Assembly (NCBI GenBank): GCA_947493265.1
Contig: CANLQL010000003.1
Location: 186,001 to 250,000 of the forward strand
Reading direction: 5' to 3'
Source of the DNA: an uncultured Litoreibacter sp.
GTDB lineage: Bacteria > Pseudomonadota > Alphaproteobacteria > Rhodobacterales > Rhodobacteraceae
Length of the DNA: 64,000 bases
Shown: in pieces, positions 45,874 through 56,484 of the stretch
Numbering within the stretch: position 1 is the stretch's first letter
Layout: every line of letters starts with the position of its first letter
Program-made: the position numbers and the translations under genes
Notes under the pieces: model-generated
Databases searched by the model: none
Seen by the model: only the letters and a program-made list of their open reading frames with translations
Told to the model about the DNA's origin: nothing

Positions 45874-47043
45874 CTACGCCGTATTGCGGGTCAATTCCGC
45901 CGCTACCTGTCTAGCGAGATGGTCCATCTGCTGCACCTTATCAAGGGTGATCATGTCACATCTAAGGCCATCTTGAGTTTCAATTTGATCAATTGTTTGC
46001 TCAACAATCCGTGCCATGTCCAAAAAACCGATCTTTTCGGAGATAAACCCGTCAAGCGCTTGTTCCTTGGCCGCATTGAACACAGCACCGGCCAGTCCGC
46101 CTGTTTCCATGACATAGCGTGCAATACGCAACGCGGGGTAACGCGTCTCGCAGGCTTTACGGAAATTCAGCGATCCGATCTGTTCGAGGTCCAGCCGCGA
46201 TACGGGCAAATGTCCACGATCAGGCCAGTTTAATGCGTAGCCGATCGCGTGACGCATATCGGGCGGACCAAGATGCGCCATCAGCGCCCCGTCATTGAAG
46301 CCGACCAGTGCATGGATCAGGCTTTCAGGATGAACAACGGCCTCTATTTGACTTGGCCTAACACCAAAGAATTCCTTTGTTTCAATGAGTTCCATCGCCT
46401 TGTTGAAAAGCGATGCTGAATCGATTGTGATCCGTTGGCCCATATCCCAATTTGGATGGGAAGACGCCTCGGCCAGAGTGGCTTTTTCCAAAGCCTCAAT
46501 TGGCCAATCCCGGAAGGCACCGCCAGATGCCGTGATGATGATCCGCTCGACGCTGTCTATGTCTTCGCCAACAAGGGCTTGAAACACGGCCGAATGCTCA
46601 CTGTCTACTGGCAGGACGGTGGCATTGTGTTTCGCCGCTTCGGACAGCAGCAAAGGCCCAGCCGTGACAAGGCTTTCTTTATTGGCCAGCGCCAAGATCG
46701 TCCCATGCTTCAACGCGCGCAGCCCCGGTACTAACCCGGCGGCACCGACAATGGCTGACATGAACCAGTCCGCGGGACGGTCTGCGGCCTCTGCGATTGC
46801 GGCTTCACCAGCTGCGGCTTCGATGCCCGTCCCCGAAAGCGCGTCGCGTAATGGGCCAAGGCAGTCTTCAAAGGCCGTCACCGCAATTTCTGCTTTCAAT
46901 GCAATGGCTTGTTCGGCCAAGCGGGTCACGTTGCGCCCACCGGTCAATGCAATCACATCAAACTTGTCAGGTTGGCGTTCGATCAGATCGACGGTGTTTT
47001 CGCCGATAGACCCGGTGGAGCCGAATATAGTGATCTTGCGCAT
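45874..47043 (-). CDS. dxr: 1-deoxy-D-xylulose 5-phosphate reductoisomerase
   Basis: This 389-residue enzyme makes 2-C-methyl-D-erythritol 4-phosphate, the first committed step of the MEP isoprenoid pathway. Motifs are IFGSTGSIGENTVDLI (NADPH), ALANKESLV, PVDSEHSAVFQ, SGGAFRDWP and NWDMGQRITIDSASLFNKAMELIE. It is three bases from cdsA. Confidence 0.95.
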   Translation of the reverse strand: MRKITIFGSTGSIGENTVDLIERQPDKFDVIALTGGRNVTRLAEQAIALKAEIAVTAFEDCLGPLRDALSGTGIEAAAGEAAIAEAADRPADWFMSAIVGAAGLVPGLRALKHGTILALANKESLVTAGPLLLSEAAKHNATVLPVDSEHSAVFQALVGEDIDSVERIIITASGGAFRDWPIEALEKATLAEASSHPNWDMGQRITIDSASLFNKAMELIETKEFFGVRPSQIEAVVHPESLIHALVGFNDGALMAHLGPPDMRHAIGYALNWPDRGHLPVSRLDLEQIGSLNFRKACETRYPALRIARYVMETGGLAGAVFNAAKEQALDGFISEKIGFLDMARIVEQTIDQIETQDGLRCDMITLDKVQQMDHLARQVAAELTRNTA

Positions 47044-47046
47044 GGC

Positions 47047-47847
47047 CTAGCTTAGCGGAATGATCGCGGGCGGAAAATCCACCAATTGTTCGATCAGCAG
47101 CAAGAAAACGGAGGCGCCCAGCATCCCGTCAAAGCGGTCAAAAACACCGCCATGTCCCGGAATGAGGTTGGAGCTGTCTTTGACACCCATTTTCCGTTTC
47201 ATTGCACTTTCCGAGATATCGCCCATCTGCGACGCCATTGAAATTGCAATTGAAATCCCAATGATTTCAATGCCTACGCCAGAGAACCTCGTGTAGATTG
47301 CGCCGACAATCCCTGCCGCAATCCAGCCCGCCACGGTTCCCGACCAGGTCTTTTTCGGACTGACCCTTGGCCAGAACTTGGGTCCACCAAGGATACGCCC
47401 CGCGAAATATCCAAAGACATCCGTGGCAATCACAACCAGCGCCAGCCACAACATCCAGATGAACCCGAAATCATCGCGCAGAAGCGACAACCCGTAACAG
47501 GCAATCACGATCATTGCGGTGAAAACGATATAAAGCGTGCGGTTCTTGGCCAATAGCGCGATGCCTGCGATTGCTGGCAGCAAGACAAAGGGGAGTCCGA
47601 CGCCAAGAGGTAAAAGTCTGGCCGCCATAAATGCGGCCGCGGCCCCGGCCCCCAGAATAAGCGCAGACCGGGACCCGCCGCCAAGCATACGCACAAGTTC
47701 CCAGACAAGCGCGCCGCACATGAAGGCCACAAAGGAAAAGAAGAAACCGCCGCCCAAATACATGGCGCTGATGCCCACAACCGCGACAACGGCACCCGAG
47801 GTTAATCGAACTGCAAGATCGGAAAACTTGTCGTCAGGCAGGCTCAC
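47047..47847 (-). CDS. cdsA: Phosphatidate cytidylyltransferase
   Basis: This membrane enzyme of 266 residues makes CDP-diacylglycerol for phospholipid synthesis. It has several transmembrane segments and the C-terminal CDP-DAG synthase signature SQMGDISESAMKRKMGVKDSSNLIPGHGGVFDR (cited by position: residues 205-238). The start is GTG at 47847. It follows uppS by 15 bp. Confidence 0.93.
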   Translation of the reverse strand: MSLPDDKFSDLAVRLTSGAVVAVVGISAMYLGGGFFFSFVAFMCGALVWELVRMLGGGSRSALILGAGAAAAFMAARLLPLGVGLPFVLLPAIAGIALLAKNRTLYIVFTAMIVIACYGLSLLRDDFGFIWMLWLALVVIATDVFGYFAGRILGGPKFWPRVSPKKTWSGTVAGWIAAGIVGAIYTRFSGVGIEIIGISIAISMASQMGDISESAMKRKMGVKDSSNLIPGHGGVFDRFDGMLGASVFLLLIEQLVDFPPAIIPLS

Positions 47848-47862
47848 ATCCAGCTCGACGGG

Positions 47863-48615
47863 TCAGGAGGGAACAGCGCCGAAACGCCGCTCGCGTTTGC
47901 CATAGCGACGCACCACCGCTTCAAACACATCCGGGGTGAAATCGGGCCATTGAGTGTCAATGAACTCGTATTCCGCATAGGCAGACTGCCACAGAAGGAA
48001 ATTTGAGATGCGCGCCTCACCCGAGGTCCGGATCACCAGATCGGGATCTGGCAAGACATATGTATCGAGAAACGTGGCCAATGTTTCGCTGTCGACCTGA
48101 TCGGGACGCAACCGACCTTCGGCCACTTCAACGGCAAGGCGCTGCGTGGCGCGCGTTACCTCGTCGCGGGAGCCGTAATTCAACGCGATTGTCAGGTGCA
48201 CGTGATCATTGTCGGATGTTAGATCTTCCAGATACTGCATCAAAGTTTGCAGCTTCTTGTCCAGCTTCGCGCGATCTCCAATAAAGCGCACCCGTGCGCC
48301 CAAGCGCTGCAGATAACTGGCTTCGCGTTGGATATAGCGGCGAAACAAGGCCATCAGACCGGACACTTCTGTCTGTGTTCGCTTCCAGTTCTCTGTCGAA
48401 AAAGCAAATATCGTCAGATACTTAACACCGAGGTCCGGACATGCGGACACGGTTTGGCGCACGCGCTTGGCTCCTGCCTGGTGGCCAAACAATCGCGGCT
48501 TGCCGCGTTGCGTCGCCCATCGGCCATTGCCGTCCATGATGATCGCAACATGTTTGGGACCATCCGCTGGAGGTGGCGTTTTCATCTTTTTGGCAGTCGC
48601 TTTGCTCAAAGCCAT
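47863..48615 (-). CDS. uppS: Undecaprenyl diphosphate synthase (isoprenyl transferase)
   Basis: This 250-residue cis-prenyltransferase makes the C55 carrier for peptidoglycan and O-antigen. Motifs are VAIIMDGNGRWA (catalytic Asp), GHQAGAKRVR, FAFSTENWKR, ALNYGSRDE and LVIRTSGEARISNFLLWQ with YAEYEF. ATG 48615 has AAGGA in front of it. The order frr-uppS-cdsA-dxr-rseP is the standard proteobacterial arrangement. Confidence 0.95.
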   Translation of the reverse strand: MALSKATAKKMKTPPPADGPKHVAIIMDGNGRWATQRGKPRLFGHQAGAKRVRQTVSACPDLGVKYLTIFAFSTENWKRTQTEVSGLMALFRRYIQREASYLQRLGARVRFIGDRAKLDKKLQTLMQYLEDLTSDNDHVHLTIALNYGSRDEVTRATQRLAVEVAEGRLRPDQVDSETLATFLDTYVLPDPDLVIRTSGEARISNFLLWQSAYAEYEFIDTQWPDFTPDVFEAVVRRYGKRERRFGAVPS

Positions 48616-48668
48616 TCGACATCCTTAATTTTGAACGCATACCACCGCTGAGATGCGGCACCGGGTTC

Positions 48669-49232
48669 TTAGACTTGCATGATTTCTTCTTGTTTGTTGT
48701 CCAACGCCGCATCGACCGCTTTGATCTGAGCATCGGTCATATCCTGCACTTCGGACTCCCAAAGCTTCTGGTCATCTTCCGACATGCCATCAGCCTTGGC
48801 TTTCTTAATCTGGTCCATGCCATCACGACGGACATTACGGATCGCGATACGCGCGTTTTCTGCATAGGTAGCAGCGACTTTCGTCAACTCGCGCCGGCGT
48901 TCTTCGTTCAACTCAGGGATCGGCAGCATGATGATCGTGCCATTAAGCTGCGGGTTTATCCCCAAACCGCTTTCGCGGATCGCTTTTTCAACCTTGCCGA
49001 CAAGGCCCTTGTCCCAGACATTGATTGTGACCATGCGCGGCTCGGGCACATTGACCGTCCCCACCTGGTTGATCGGTGTCATCTGGCCATACGCATCCAC
49101 CTGCACAGGTTCCAACATGGAGGCAGAAGCCCGCCCGGTGCGCAACGAGCCAAACTCAGTGCGCAATGACGCCATTGCCCCATCCATGCGACGTTGCAAA
49201 TCGTCTGTATCAAGTTCGAAATCTTCAGCCAT
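48669..49232 (-). CDS. frr: Ribosome recycling factor
   Basis: The 187-residue factor splits post-termination ribosomes with EF-G. It has the family's [44 protein letters not shown] and [25 protein letters not shown] segments. Length is normal. It is 125 bp from pyrH with an AT-rich spacer between. Confidence 0.96.
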   Translation of the reverse strand: MAEDFELDTDDLQRRMDGAMASLRTEFGSLRTGRASASMLEPVQVDAYGQMTPINQVGTVNVPEPRMVTINVWDKGLVGKVEKAIRESGLGINPQLNGTIIMLPIPELNEERRRELTKVAATYAENARIAIRNVRRDGMDQIKKAKADGMSEDDQKLWESEVQDMTDAQIKAVDAALDNKQEEIMQV

Positions 49233-49357
49233 TCACGTGCCCTAACCGTCCTCGTTTGCTTTGCCGCGGTATGCTCCAACGTACAAATTTAGATAACTTT
49301 TTCAATTCTATGCACCAACTAAAGAAGAGTTTTGGCAAGAATGCGGCAGTTATATCG

Positions 49358-50101
49358 TCAATCTTTCACGATTGTATAGGTCCCTTCCCCGGCCAGAATG
49401 CCTTTCAGACCGCCGGGCTCGTCGAGGGAAAAGACGATGATCGGCAGATCATTGTCGCGCGCCAAAGCAATCGCAGACGCGTCCATTACCCCCAGACGTT
49501 TCGCCAGAACATCATCATAAGACACTTTGTCATAACGCTTCGCGTCGGAGTGCTTGGCCGGGTCCTTGTTGTAAACCCCGTCAACCTTGGTGCCTTTGAA
49601 GATCGCTTCGCATTTCATTTCAGAGGCGCGCAATGTCGCGGCCGTATCTGTGGTGAAATACGGGTTGCCGGTACCAGCGGCAAAGATGCAGACCCGCGAT
49701 TTTTCAAGATGTCGGACTGCGCGGCGACGAATGTAAGGCTCTGCCACTTCGTTCATCGTAATGGCGGAAATTACCCGGGTGTGCACTTTCAGCGCCTCAA
49801 GCGCTGATTGCATCGCAAGCGCGTTCATAACAGTGGCCAACATCCCCATATAGTCCGCCGTGGTCCGTTCCATCCCCTGGGCGGAGCCTTGCAGCCCGCG
49901 GAAAATATTGCCGCCGCCGATAACCATGCAAATCTCGACGCCCATGTCGTGCACCGATTGAACTTCACGCGCGATGCGTTCGACGGTCGGTGGGTTCAGA
50001 CCGAACCCTTGGTCGCCCATCAGCGCCTCTCCTGAAATTTTCAACATGACCCGCTTATAGGCGGTCGCGGGTTGATCCGTTTCGGAGGCACTGTCGGTCA
50101 T
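49358..50101 (-). CDS. pyrH: Uridylate kinase
   Basis: This 247-residue amino-acid-kinase-fold enzyme phosphorylates UMP. It has [40 protein letters not shown] and [21 protein letters not shown] precedes the ATG at 50101. rpsB and tsf, which usually precede pyrH, are not here; miaA diverges instead. Confidence 0.96.
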   Translation of the reverse strand: MTDSASETDQPATAYKRVMLKISGEALMGDQGFGLNPPTVERIAREVQSVHDMGVEICMVIGGGNIFRGLQGSAQGMERTTADYMGMLATVMNALAMQSALEALKVHTRVISAITMNEVAEPYIRRRAVRHLEKSRVCIFAAGTGNPYFTTDTAATLRASEMKCEAIFKGTKVDGVYNKDPAKHSDAKRYDKVSYDDVLAKRLGVMDASAIALARDNDLPIIVFSLDEPGGLKGILAGEGTYTIVKD

Positions 50102-50254
50102 TTTGGGGGGTCCTCATCATAGGGTTATTGTGTTGCGCACCCACAGGCTTGCAAATTGTGCGCAAAATGTCGGAAAACGCGCTGAGTTTCAACTGACGAT
50201 GCGGGCTTACCCCGGTTCACCGCAAAAATTCTTGCCAACGGAAGGCAACAGCAG

Positions 50255-51160
50255 ATGTCGACCGCCCCAATTCAGGACCTGGACACCCTTCTCAGCAAGG
50301 TGAAACCCGACCAACCTGTCCTGATTGCCGGTCCAACAGCGTCCGGCAAATCAGCATTGGCCATTCGATTGGCACAGGAGGTTGGCGGGGTCATCGTCAA
50401 TGCTGACGCTTTGCAGGTGTTCAACTGCTGGCAGGTTTTGTCAGCGCGACCAGATGCAGATGAATTGGCGCAAGCCCCACACGCGCTTTACGGCCATGTG
50501 GATTACCGCGCCGCCTATTCCACCGGGCATTGGCTGCGTGATGTCGCACCATATCTAAGCGGAACCGAAAGGCCGATCATTGTCGGGGGCACCGGGTTGA
50601 ACTTCACGGCCCTGACCGAAGGACTGGCGGAAATCCCGGCGATCCGCGAAGAGGTTCGGTCTTTGGCTGGGACGCACACACCGTCGGACTTGCTTGCAGA
50701 ACTAGCAGCCGAAGACCCGGAAACGCTTGCGCGAATAGATCCGCAGAATCCGGCGCGGGTCCGGCGTGCATGGGAAGTTTTGCGCAGCACGGGCAAATCA
50801 CTGGCCCAGTGGCAGGACGAAACACCGCCGCCCCTGCTTCCGCTGGCACAGTCCTATCCAATTGTCGTTGACGCCCCGAAAGAATGGCTAACGCCGCGCA
50901 TCGAGCGCCGGTTTGACAAGATGTTGGACAGCGGTGCTTTGGAGGAGGTCGCGGCGATTGAGGCGGACTGGAACCCTGCCCGACCCTCTGCCAAAGCGAT
51001 TGGTGCCCCAGAGTTGATCGCGCATCTGCGCGGTGAAATGACCTTGGACGCTGCAAGACAGGCTGCCACAATTGCCACGCGCCAATATGCAAAGCGTCAA
51101 CGGACTTGGTTTAACGCACGAATGAAAGCCTGGATGCGAATCGATGCATCCTGTTTGTGA
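50255..51160 (+). CDS. miaA: tRNA dimethylallyltransferase
   Basis: MiaA adds the isopentenyl group to adenosine 37 of tRNAs reading UNN codons, using the isoprenoid precursor made downstream of dxr. The 301-residue sequence has a P-loop [14 protein letters not shown] (residues 22-35), [18 protein letters not shown], and [18 protein letters not shown], with [12 protein letters not shown] near the end. ATG 50255 is used; the upstream region is a divergent promoter zone with pyrH. Confidence 0.94.
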   Translation: MSTAPIQDLDTLLSKVKPDQPVLIAGPTASGKSALAIRLAQEVGGVIVNADALQVFNCWQVLSARPDADELAQAPHALYGHVDYRAAYSTGHWLRDVAPYLSGTERPIIVGGTGLNFTALTEGLAEIPAIREEVRSLAGTHTPSDLLAELAAEDPETLARIDPQNPARVRRAWEVLRSTGKSLAQWQDETPPPLLPLAQSYPIVVDAPKEWLTPRIERRFDKMLDSGALEEVAAIEADWNPARPSAKAIGAPELIAHLRGEMTLDAARQAATIATRQYAKRQRTWFNARMKAWMRIDASCL

Positions 51161-51327
51161 GCATATCTAGCGGCGCAAAATTGACCTCGCCCTAGGTGTG
51201 GCGCCCGCTTGTGCGAAATACAGAACCCTTTGCAATTGTGTCAAAAAAGCGCCAAAATTGAGGCGTCTTCGGGGGAAGATGTGCGGCATAACCAGCCCAC
51301 GGATGGTGGCAGATATCGAGTATTTAC

Positions 51328-52173
51328 ATGAGCTTTGAATTTGACGGGACCGAGCTTGCGCATCGCACTGAAGCCAGCCGGGGTCTGGAGTATGTGACGC
51401 AGAACACTGTCGTCGCCTCGATGCTGACGGCGCAGCGCAGGGAAACCTGGCGCTCTGATACGGCGCAGTCGTTTGATCATCCAGTGCTGTTCTGGATCAC
51501 CCGCGGTCAAGGCCGGTTCATGCTGGATTGCAAAATGCGCGGGATTGGCGCGAATACGGTGATCTACATCCCGAAAGACGCGCTGTTCAGCTATGAGATG
51601 TTTGCCCAGCCGCAAGGCATGTTCGTGCGCCTGCCGGATATGGCTGAGTTCCGGTTCCCGGACCAGCCTGCCCTGATCAAAGTGCCTGGCATGCAGGCGC
51701 AGGCCGAATTTACAGCAATGATTGACGCGCTATCCCGGGAGCTTGGCAATGTCAGTACCGGTCAGCATCGAGCGGTGCATGCGCAAATCATGATGATTTC
51801 CGTATGGCTTGATCGTATGCGCGACCAGCAGCCAGCGGCAAAGCTGCGCAAATCTGACCGGGTCTTGCGCAATTTCAGTCGCGTCGTATCAATCGGTCAC
51901 CGTGACGGCAAATCCCTTGGAGAATTCGCGGCCGATCTGAAAGTGACACCGACACATCTGACACGATTGACGCAAAGTGCGGTCGGCAAGCCAGCATCCG
52001 CGCTTTTACAGGAGCGTGTAATCCACGCGGCATGTGATGCGTTGGCGACGACAGATCGCCCGATCCAAGCCATCGCTCAGGAGCTTGGGTTCAGTTCCCC
52101 GGCCTATTTTACACGGGCGTTCCACAATCATACCGGACAAAGCCCGTCGGCATTTCGGAAGGCCAGAAAGTAA
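51328..52173 (+). CDS. AraC-family transcriptional regulator
   Basis: The 281-residue protein has a cupin-like sensing domain (about residues 25-120) and a C-terminal two-helix-turn-helix AraC domain (about 190-279). The latter carries LGEFAADLKVTPTHLTRLTQSAVG and PIQAIAQELGFSSPAYFTRAFHNHTGQSPSAFR. It reads toward the ABC importer genes 240 bp away and may control them, although this is only positional. The inducer is unknown. Confidence 0.87.
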   Translation: MSFEFDGTELAHRTEASRGLEYVTQNTVVASMLTAQRRETWRSDTAQSFDHPVLFWITRGQGRFMLDCKMRGIGANTVIYIPKDALFSYEMFAQPQGMFVRLPDMAEFRFPDQPALIKVPGMQAQAEFTAMIDALSRELGNVSTGQHRAVHAQIMMISVWLDRMRDQQPAAKLRKSDRVLRNFSRVVSIGHRDGKSLGEFAADLKVTPTHLTRLTQSAVGKPASALLQERVIHAACDALATTDRPIQAIAQELGFSSPAYFTRAFHNHTGQSPSAFRKARK

Positions 52174-52414
52174 GCTTCGACTTTAGTTAACCTGACCCAA
52201 GGTAACCTTTTGGGCGTCGTATTTGATACAAGCCAATGTCGCAAAAAAATCATTTTGTGCCGGATACATCAGTTGACCTACCCCGAATAATCGGGAGGAT
52301 TGACGTTCAGAGCGCACTGGGGACGAAAGTCGTCGCTCGCAAATAGAATGTTGTGAAGGGCCGCAGAAAGCTCTCACATTCAAGAAAATGTCAACGTCGA
52401 CAGGGAGAACAGAC

Positions 52415-54088
52415 ATGACAAAAGAAACCATCAACGGGCTGCCGATTCATTCGGCCGCCAAAATGTACGCGAAGGAATGCCTCAACGGTCAAATGGACCG
52501 TCGGGAATTCATGACGCGTGCAACAGCGTTGGGTGTTACCGCAACTGCCGCTTACGGCATGATCGGTGCGACACCTGCGAAAGCCGCAGCACATGCCCAG
52601 CAAGGTGGGACGATCCGAATGCAGATGGAAGTCCGCGCGCTGAAAGATCCACGCACTTATGACTGGACACAGATCGCCTTCTTCACAGCTGGTTGGCTGG
52701 AGTATCTCGTAGAGTACAACTCTGACGGTACATTTGAGCCGATGCTGCTTGAAAGCTGGGAAGTCAATGATGACGCGACACAGTACACACTGAACGTGCG
52801 TCAGGGCGTGAAATGGAACAATGGTGACGACTTCACGGCCGAAGACGTTGCACGCAACATTTCTGGCTGGTGTGACAAGGACGTCGAAGGCAACTCCATG
52901 GCGGGTCGTTTCGCGGTTCTGATCAACGCTGACACGAACAAAGCGCTTGACGGTGCAATCGAAGTTACAGGCAGCCACACGGTTGTTCTGAACTTGCCAG
53001 CGCCAGACATCACGCTGATCGCGGGTATGTCTGACTACCCGGCAGCAATCACCCATGCGAGCCATGATGGCACCGCCGAAGGTATGCTGGCCAATCCAGT
53101 GGGCACAGGTGCCTACAAGCCTGAAAGCCTTGAAGTTGGTGTCAAAGGCGTCGTTGTTCGCAACGAAGGCCATGACTGGTGGGGCTATGGTGCCGGCAAA
53201 GGCGCTTACATCGACCGTTTTGAGTTCATCGATTACGGCACAGACCCAGCGGCTTGGGTTGCCGCAGCGGAAGCTGAAGAAGTTGACATGTTCTATGAAA
53301 CAGTTGGCGACTTCGTTGACGTGATGACTGGCCTCGGCTGGGAAGAAAGCCCAGTTGCCTCTGCGGCGACAATTGTGATCCGTCCGAACCAGGTCTACAC
53401 AGACGCCGATGGCAAAGCGCCGTATGCGGATGTGCGGGTACGTCAGGCGATCGCGAAAGCGGTTGATCGTGCCGTGTGTCTTGAGCTGGGTTATTCCGGT
53501 CAGGGCGTGACAGCTGACAACACACATGTTGGCCCGATGCACCCTGAATATGCCGACGTTCCAGGCTTCGACCATGACCCAGCAGGTGCGCTTGCGCTTC
53601 TGAAAGAAGCTGGCATGGAAGACTATGAGTTTGAGCTGATCTCTATCGATGATGACTGGCGCAAGAACACAACGGACGCTGTGGGCGCGCAGATGCGTGA
53701 CGCAGGCTTCAACGTGAAGCGGACAATCATTCCGGGCTCTACTTTCTGGAACGACTGGACGAAATACGGCTTCTCTTCCACAAACTGGAACCACCGTCCT
53801 CTGGGCGTTCAGATCCTTGGTCTGGCTTACCGGTCCGGTGAAGCGTGGAACGAAGCTGGTTTCTCCAACGCTGATTTCGATGCGGCTTTGGCTGAAGCGA
53901 ACTCCATTGCTGATGCGGATAAGCGCCGTGAAGTCATGAGCACGCTGCAGACGATCATGCGCGACGAAGGCGTGACGATCCAGCCGTACTGGCGCACGAT
54001 CTACCGTCACTACAAGCCGGGTATCGTCGGCGCGGACATGCACATCGCGTATCTGCCGCAGATCTACAAATACGGCTTCGCAGCCTAA
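52415..54088 (+). CDS. Peptide/nickel-type ABC transporter substrate-binding protein (Tat-exported)
   Basis: This is a family-5 solute-binding protein (SBP_bac_5) of 557 residues. The N-terminus has a twin-arginine signal: [20 protein letters not shown] near residues 28-47, ending at PAKAAA. Typical family blocks are [35 protein letters not shown], and [15 protein letters not shown] later. The ligand is unknown; neither peptide nor nickel can be confirmed. ATG 52415 follows AGGGAG. It is separated from the permeases by a terminator-like hairpin, so binding protein may be made in excess. Confidence 0.9.
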   Translation: MTKETINGLPIHSAAKMYAKECLNGQMDRREFMTRATALGVTATAAYGMIGATPAKAAAHAQQGGTIRMQMEVRALKDPRTYDWTQIAFFTAGWLEYLVEYNSDGTFEPMLLESWEVNDDATQYTLNVRQGVKWNNGDDFTAEDVARNISGWCDKDVEGNSMAGRFAVLINADTNKALDGAIEVTGSHTVVLNLPAPDITLIAGMSDYPAAITHASHDGTAEGMLANPVGTGAYKPESLEVGVKGVVVRNEGHDWWGYGAGKGAYIDRFEFIDYGTDPAAWVAAAEAEEVDMFYETVGDFVDVMTGLGWEESPVASAATIVIRPNQVYTDADGKAPYADVRVRQAIAKAVDRAVCLELGYSGQGVTADNTHVGPMHPEYADVPGFDHDPAGALALLKEAGMEDYEFELISIDDDWRKNTTDAVGAQMRDAGFNVKRTIIPGSTFWNDWTKYGFSSTNWNHRPLGVQILGLAYRSGEAWNEAGFSNADFDAALAEANSIADADKRREVMSTLQTIMRDEGVTIQPYWRTIYRHYKPGIVGADMHIAYLPQIYKYGFAA

Positions 54089-54102
54089 CCAAAAACTGGA
54101 AC

Positions 54103-54130
54103 GGGCCACATCATTTGATGTGGCCCTTTT
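54103..54130 (+). terminator. Partial terminator between binding-protein and permease genes
   Basis: A perfect 10-bp stem (GGGCCACATC at 54103-54112, GATGTGGCCC at 54117-54126) has a 4-base ATTT loop and is followed by TTTT. It lies 14 bp after the binding-protein stop codon and 90 bp before the first permease. Such elements commonly let the binding protein outnumber the membrane components. Confidence 0.8.
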
Positions 54131-54220
54131 CAATAATTCTCCCCGCTGCCCTGAAATTCCTCAGGCCAAGAAGTTCACAAGAGCTCGATCGCAGCGGTCC
54201 GACAGACAATAGGGAACCTT

Positions 54221-55267
54221 ATGGGACGCTTCATTCTGCGCCGTCTAGGCGTGATGCTTTTGACAGCACTCTGCCTGACTTTCATCGTCTTCTGGCTGAC
54301 AAACCTTTATCCGAACCTCGAAAAACTGGCGAAGACGCAAGGCAACTTCCGGATGTCAGACGAAGCTGTGACAAGCTACCTGACACGCGAAGGGTATCTG
54401 CAGCCCCTGCCCGTCAAATACGGCCAGTGGCTGGGTATTTTGCCGGGGCATGTTTTCACAGATGACGAAGGCAAGACGACCGGACGCTGCATCGCGCGCG
54501 AACAATTGCCAGAAGATGCGCCCCGCTTTTGTGGCGTTTTGCAAGGCGACTGGGGGTACTCAACAGTCTTCAAGGATGAAGCCAGCAACATTATCGGCAA
54601 GCGGTTGGGCCTGACAGGATGGCTGATGCTGGCGGTGATGTGCGTCATGGTTCCAAGCGCGTTGATCCTTGGTGTTCTGGCCGGGATGCGAGAAGGTTCA
54701 CGCACCGACAGAACGTTATCGACATTCTCCATCGCCTCAACGGCGACACCGGAATACGTTTCGGGGGTTATCTTTATTGCGGTCTTTGCCTCTTCGGCCT
54801 TTGGGTTGAAGTGGTTCAAAGGGTCCGCGACGTCTGCGATGGACGACATTACATGGGCAAACTTCACCCTGCCCGTCATCACCATTGCGCTATACGGGAT
54901 GGGCTACATCGCCCGGATGACCCGCGCCTCGATGACCGAGGTGATGACCGCGCAGTACATTCGAACGGCCCGCCTGAAAGGCGTCAGCTTTCCCAACATC
55001 GTCATGAAGCACGCGCTTCGGAATGCGCTGATCGCGCCGTTCACAGTGATCATGCTGCAATTCCCATGGTTGTTGAATGGCGTTGTCATCGTCGAGACCT
55101 TGTTCAACTACAAAGGGTTCGGCTGGGTGTTGGTGCAGGCCGCAGGCAATAACGACATTGATCTGCTTCTAGGCTGCTCGGTGGTTGCCGTTTTCGTGGT
55201 TCTGGTGACACAGCTGATTTCCGATATCGGCTACGTGTTCCTCAACCCTCGTATCAGAATAGCTTGA
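54221..55267 (+). CDS. ABC transporter permease, OppB/DppB type with periplasmic insertion
   Basis: This 348-residue inner-membrane permease has the usual N-terminal span (LRRLGVMLLTALCLTFIVFW), five more spans, and the EAA loop around EVMTAQYIRTARLKGVSFPNIVMKHALRNALIAP. The first periplasmic loop is enlarged by about 36 residues (72-107) and has two cysteines, Cys90 and Cys104, which could form a disulfide. The second permease gene follows after 13 bp. Confidence 0.9.
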   Translation: MGRFILRRLGVMLLTALCLTFIVFWLTNLYPNLEKLAKTQGNFRMSDEAVTSYLTREGYLQPLPVKYGQWLGILPGHVFTDDEGKTTGRCIAREQLPEDAPRFCGVLQGDWGYSTVFKDEASNIIGKRLGLTGWLMLAVMCVMVPSALILGVLAGMREGSRTDRTLSTFSIASTATPEYVSGVIFIAVFASSAFGLKWFKGSATSAMDDITWANFTLPVITIALYGMGYIARMTRASMTEVMTAQYIRTARLKGVSFPNIVMKHALRNALIAPFTVIMLQFPWLLNGVVIVETLFNYKGFGWVLVQAAGNNDIDLLLGCSVVAVFVVLVTQLISDIGYVFLNPRIRIA

Positions 55268-55280
55268 GGGGGGAGAGAAC

Positions 55281-56471
55281 ATGGATCCGCTAAGCTGGGG
55301 CGAAATTATCGTCCAAATCTTTATCCGCTTCACACCCGTCTGGATCGCGCTGATCACGACATTTGTGATCTCGATCTTCTACAAGCGTAAACTGGGCCTC
55401 TATGGAAAGCTCTTTGACAGCCCCATCGGCATGACTGGCTTTGCGCTGGTGATGTTCTGGGTCTTTACGGCGCTGTTCGCCGATTTGATCATGACCCATG
55501 ATCCGCTGTTTCAGGTCTCCGGCATGAAAAACAAAGTGCCCGGCACCCCAATGAGCAGCGCCGGTGGAGATGACCTGTTCCAATACTACCTACTGGGGGG
55601 CGACAATCTTGCCCGGGACGTCTTTTCACGCATGATCCTTGGCAGCCGCGTCGTGTTGCTGATCGCACCACTGGCAACGGTTTTTGCCTTTATGGTGGGT
55701 ATCACGCTGGGCCTTCCGGCGGGTTACTACGGCGGCAAGCTGGACACGGTCCTGTCCTTCCTGTCGAACCTGGTTTTGGCCTTCCCAGTGATCTTGCTGT
55801 TCTACCTTCTGGTCACGCCAGAGATCGTCCAGACAGGCTTACCGACATTCATGGCGATGTTCCTGTTCGTGTTCCCGTTGATCTTCTTGGTGATCTTGTT
55901 CAATTCGCGGTACTTCACCCAAACGACGAAGCGCAATGTGCTTGTCGCAACTGTGCTGATCGTTGGTGGCTCGCTCTATCTTTCAACGATCTCGCAGCCC
56001 GGAACGCCGATCAACTTCCTGCCGCCGGGGCTTGATATGTTCGATATCGAAAGCGGTATTCTGATCGTGTTTGTCTCGGTGGTCTTCGTGAACTCACCCA
56101 CTGTGTTCCGGATCGTTCGGGGCCTCGTGCTGGATATCAAAACCCGCGACTACGTGGCGGCCGGTCAGACCCGCGGCGAAGGTCCTTGGTATATCATGCT
56201 TTGGGAAATCTTGCCCAACGCACGTGGTCCGCTGATCGTCGATTTCTGCCTGCGCATCGGCTACACCACGATCCTTTTGGGCACCTTGGGCTTCTTCGGC
56301 CTCGGACTGTCCTCGGAATCGCCTGACTGGGGGTCGACCATCAACGCTGGTCGCCGTCTGCTTAGCGTGTTCCCGCACCCGGCCATCGCACCTGCCATCG
56401 CTTTGATGACGCTGGTGCTGGGCCTGAACCTTCTCGCAGATGGTCTGCGCGAAGAAAGCTTGAAAGACTAA
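55281..56471 (+). CDS. ABC transporter permease, OppC/DppC type with extra membrane segment
   Basis: The 396-residue protein is about 90-100 longer than typical OppC. An additional N-terminal span (residues 15-34) precedes the normal first span. An insertion of about 80 residues (178-258) with two hydrophobic stretches lies just before the EAA loop (DIKTRDYVAAGQTRGEG...LPNARGP). The rest is normal: GGDNLARDVFSRMILGSRV and a C-terminal GLNLLADGLRE. It is 13 bp from each neighbour, indicating an operon. Confidence 0.9.
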   Translation: MDPLSWGEIIVQIFIRFTPVWIALITTFVISIFYKRKLGLYGKLFDSPIGMTGFALVMFWVFTALFADLIMTHDPLFQVSGMKNKVPGTPMSSAGGDDLFQYYLLGGDNLARDVFSRMILGSRVVLLIAPLATVFAFMVGITLGLPAGYYGGKLDTVLSFLSNLVLAFPVILLFYLLVTPEIVQTGLPTFMAMFLFVFPLIFLVILFNSRYFTQTTKRNVLVATVLIVGGSLYLSTISQPGTPINFLPPGLDMFDIESGILIVFVSVVFVNSPTVFRIVRGLVLDIKTRDYVAAGQTRGEGPWYIMLWEILPNARGPLIVDFCLRIGYTTILLGTLGFFGLGLSSESPDWGSTINAGRRLLSVFPHPAIAPAIALMTLVLGLNLLADGLREESLKD

Positions 56472-56484
56472 GGGGAGCGAGAAC

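Noticed and set aside
52185-52212. Inverted repeat GTTAACC / GGTAAC after the AraC gene
   Set aside because: It may be a weak terminator (followed by CTTTT), but the stem is short and imperfect, so it is not listed as a feature.
52391-54133. 580-codon minus-strand ORF opposite the binding-protein gene
   Set aside because: It is the mirror frame of a strongly codon-biased gene whose plus-strand product is an unmistakable solute-binding protein. The antisense product is rich in His, Arg and Val with no motif.
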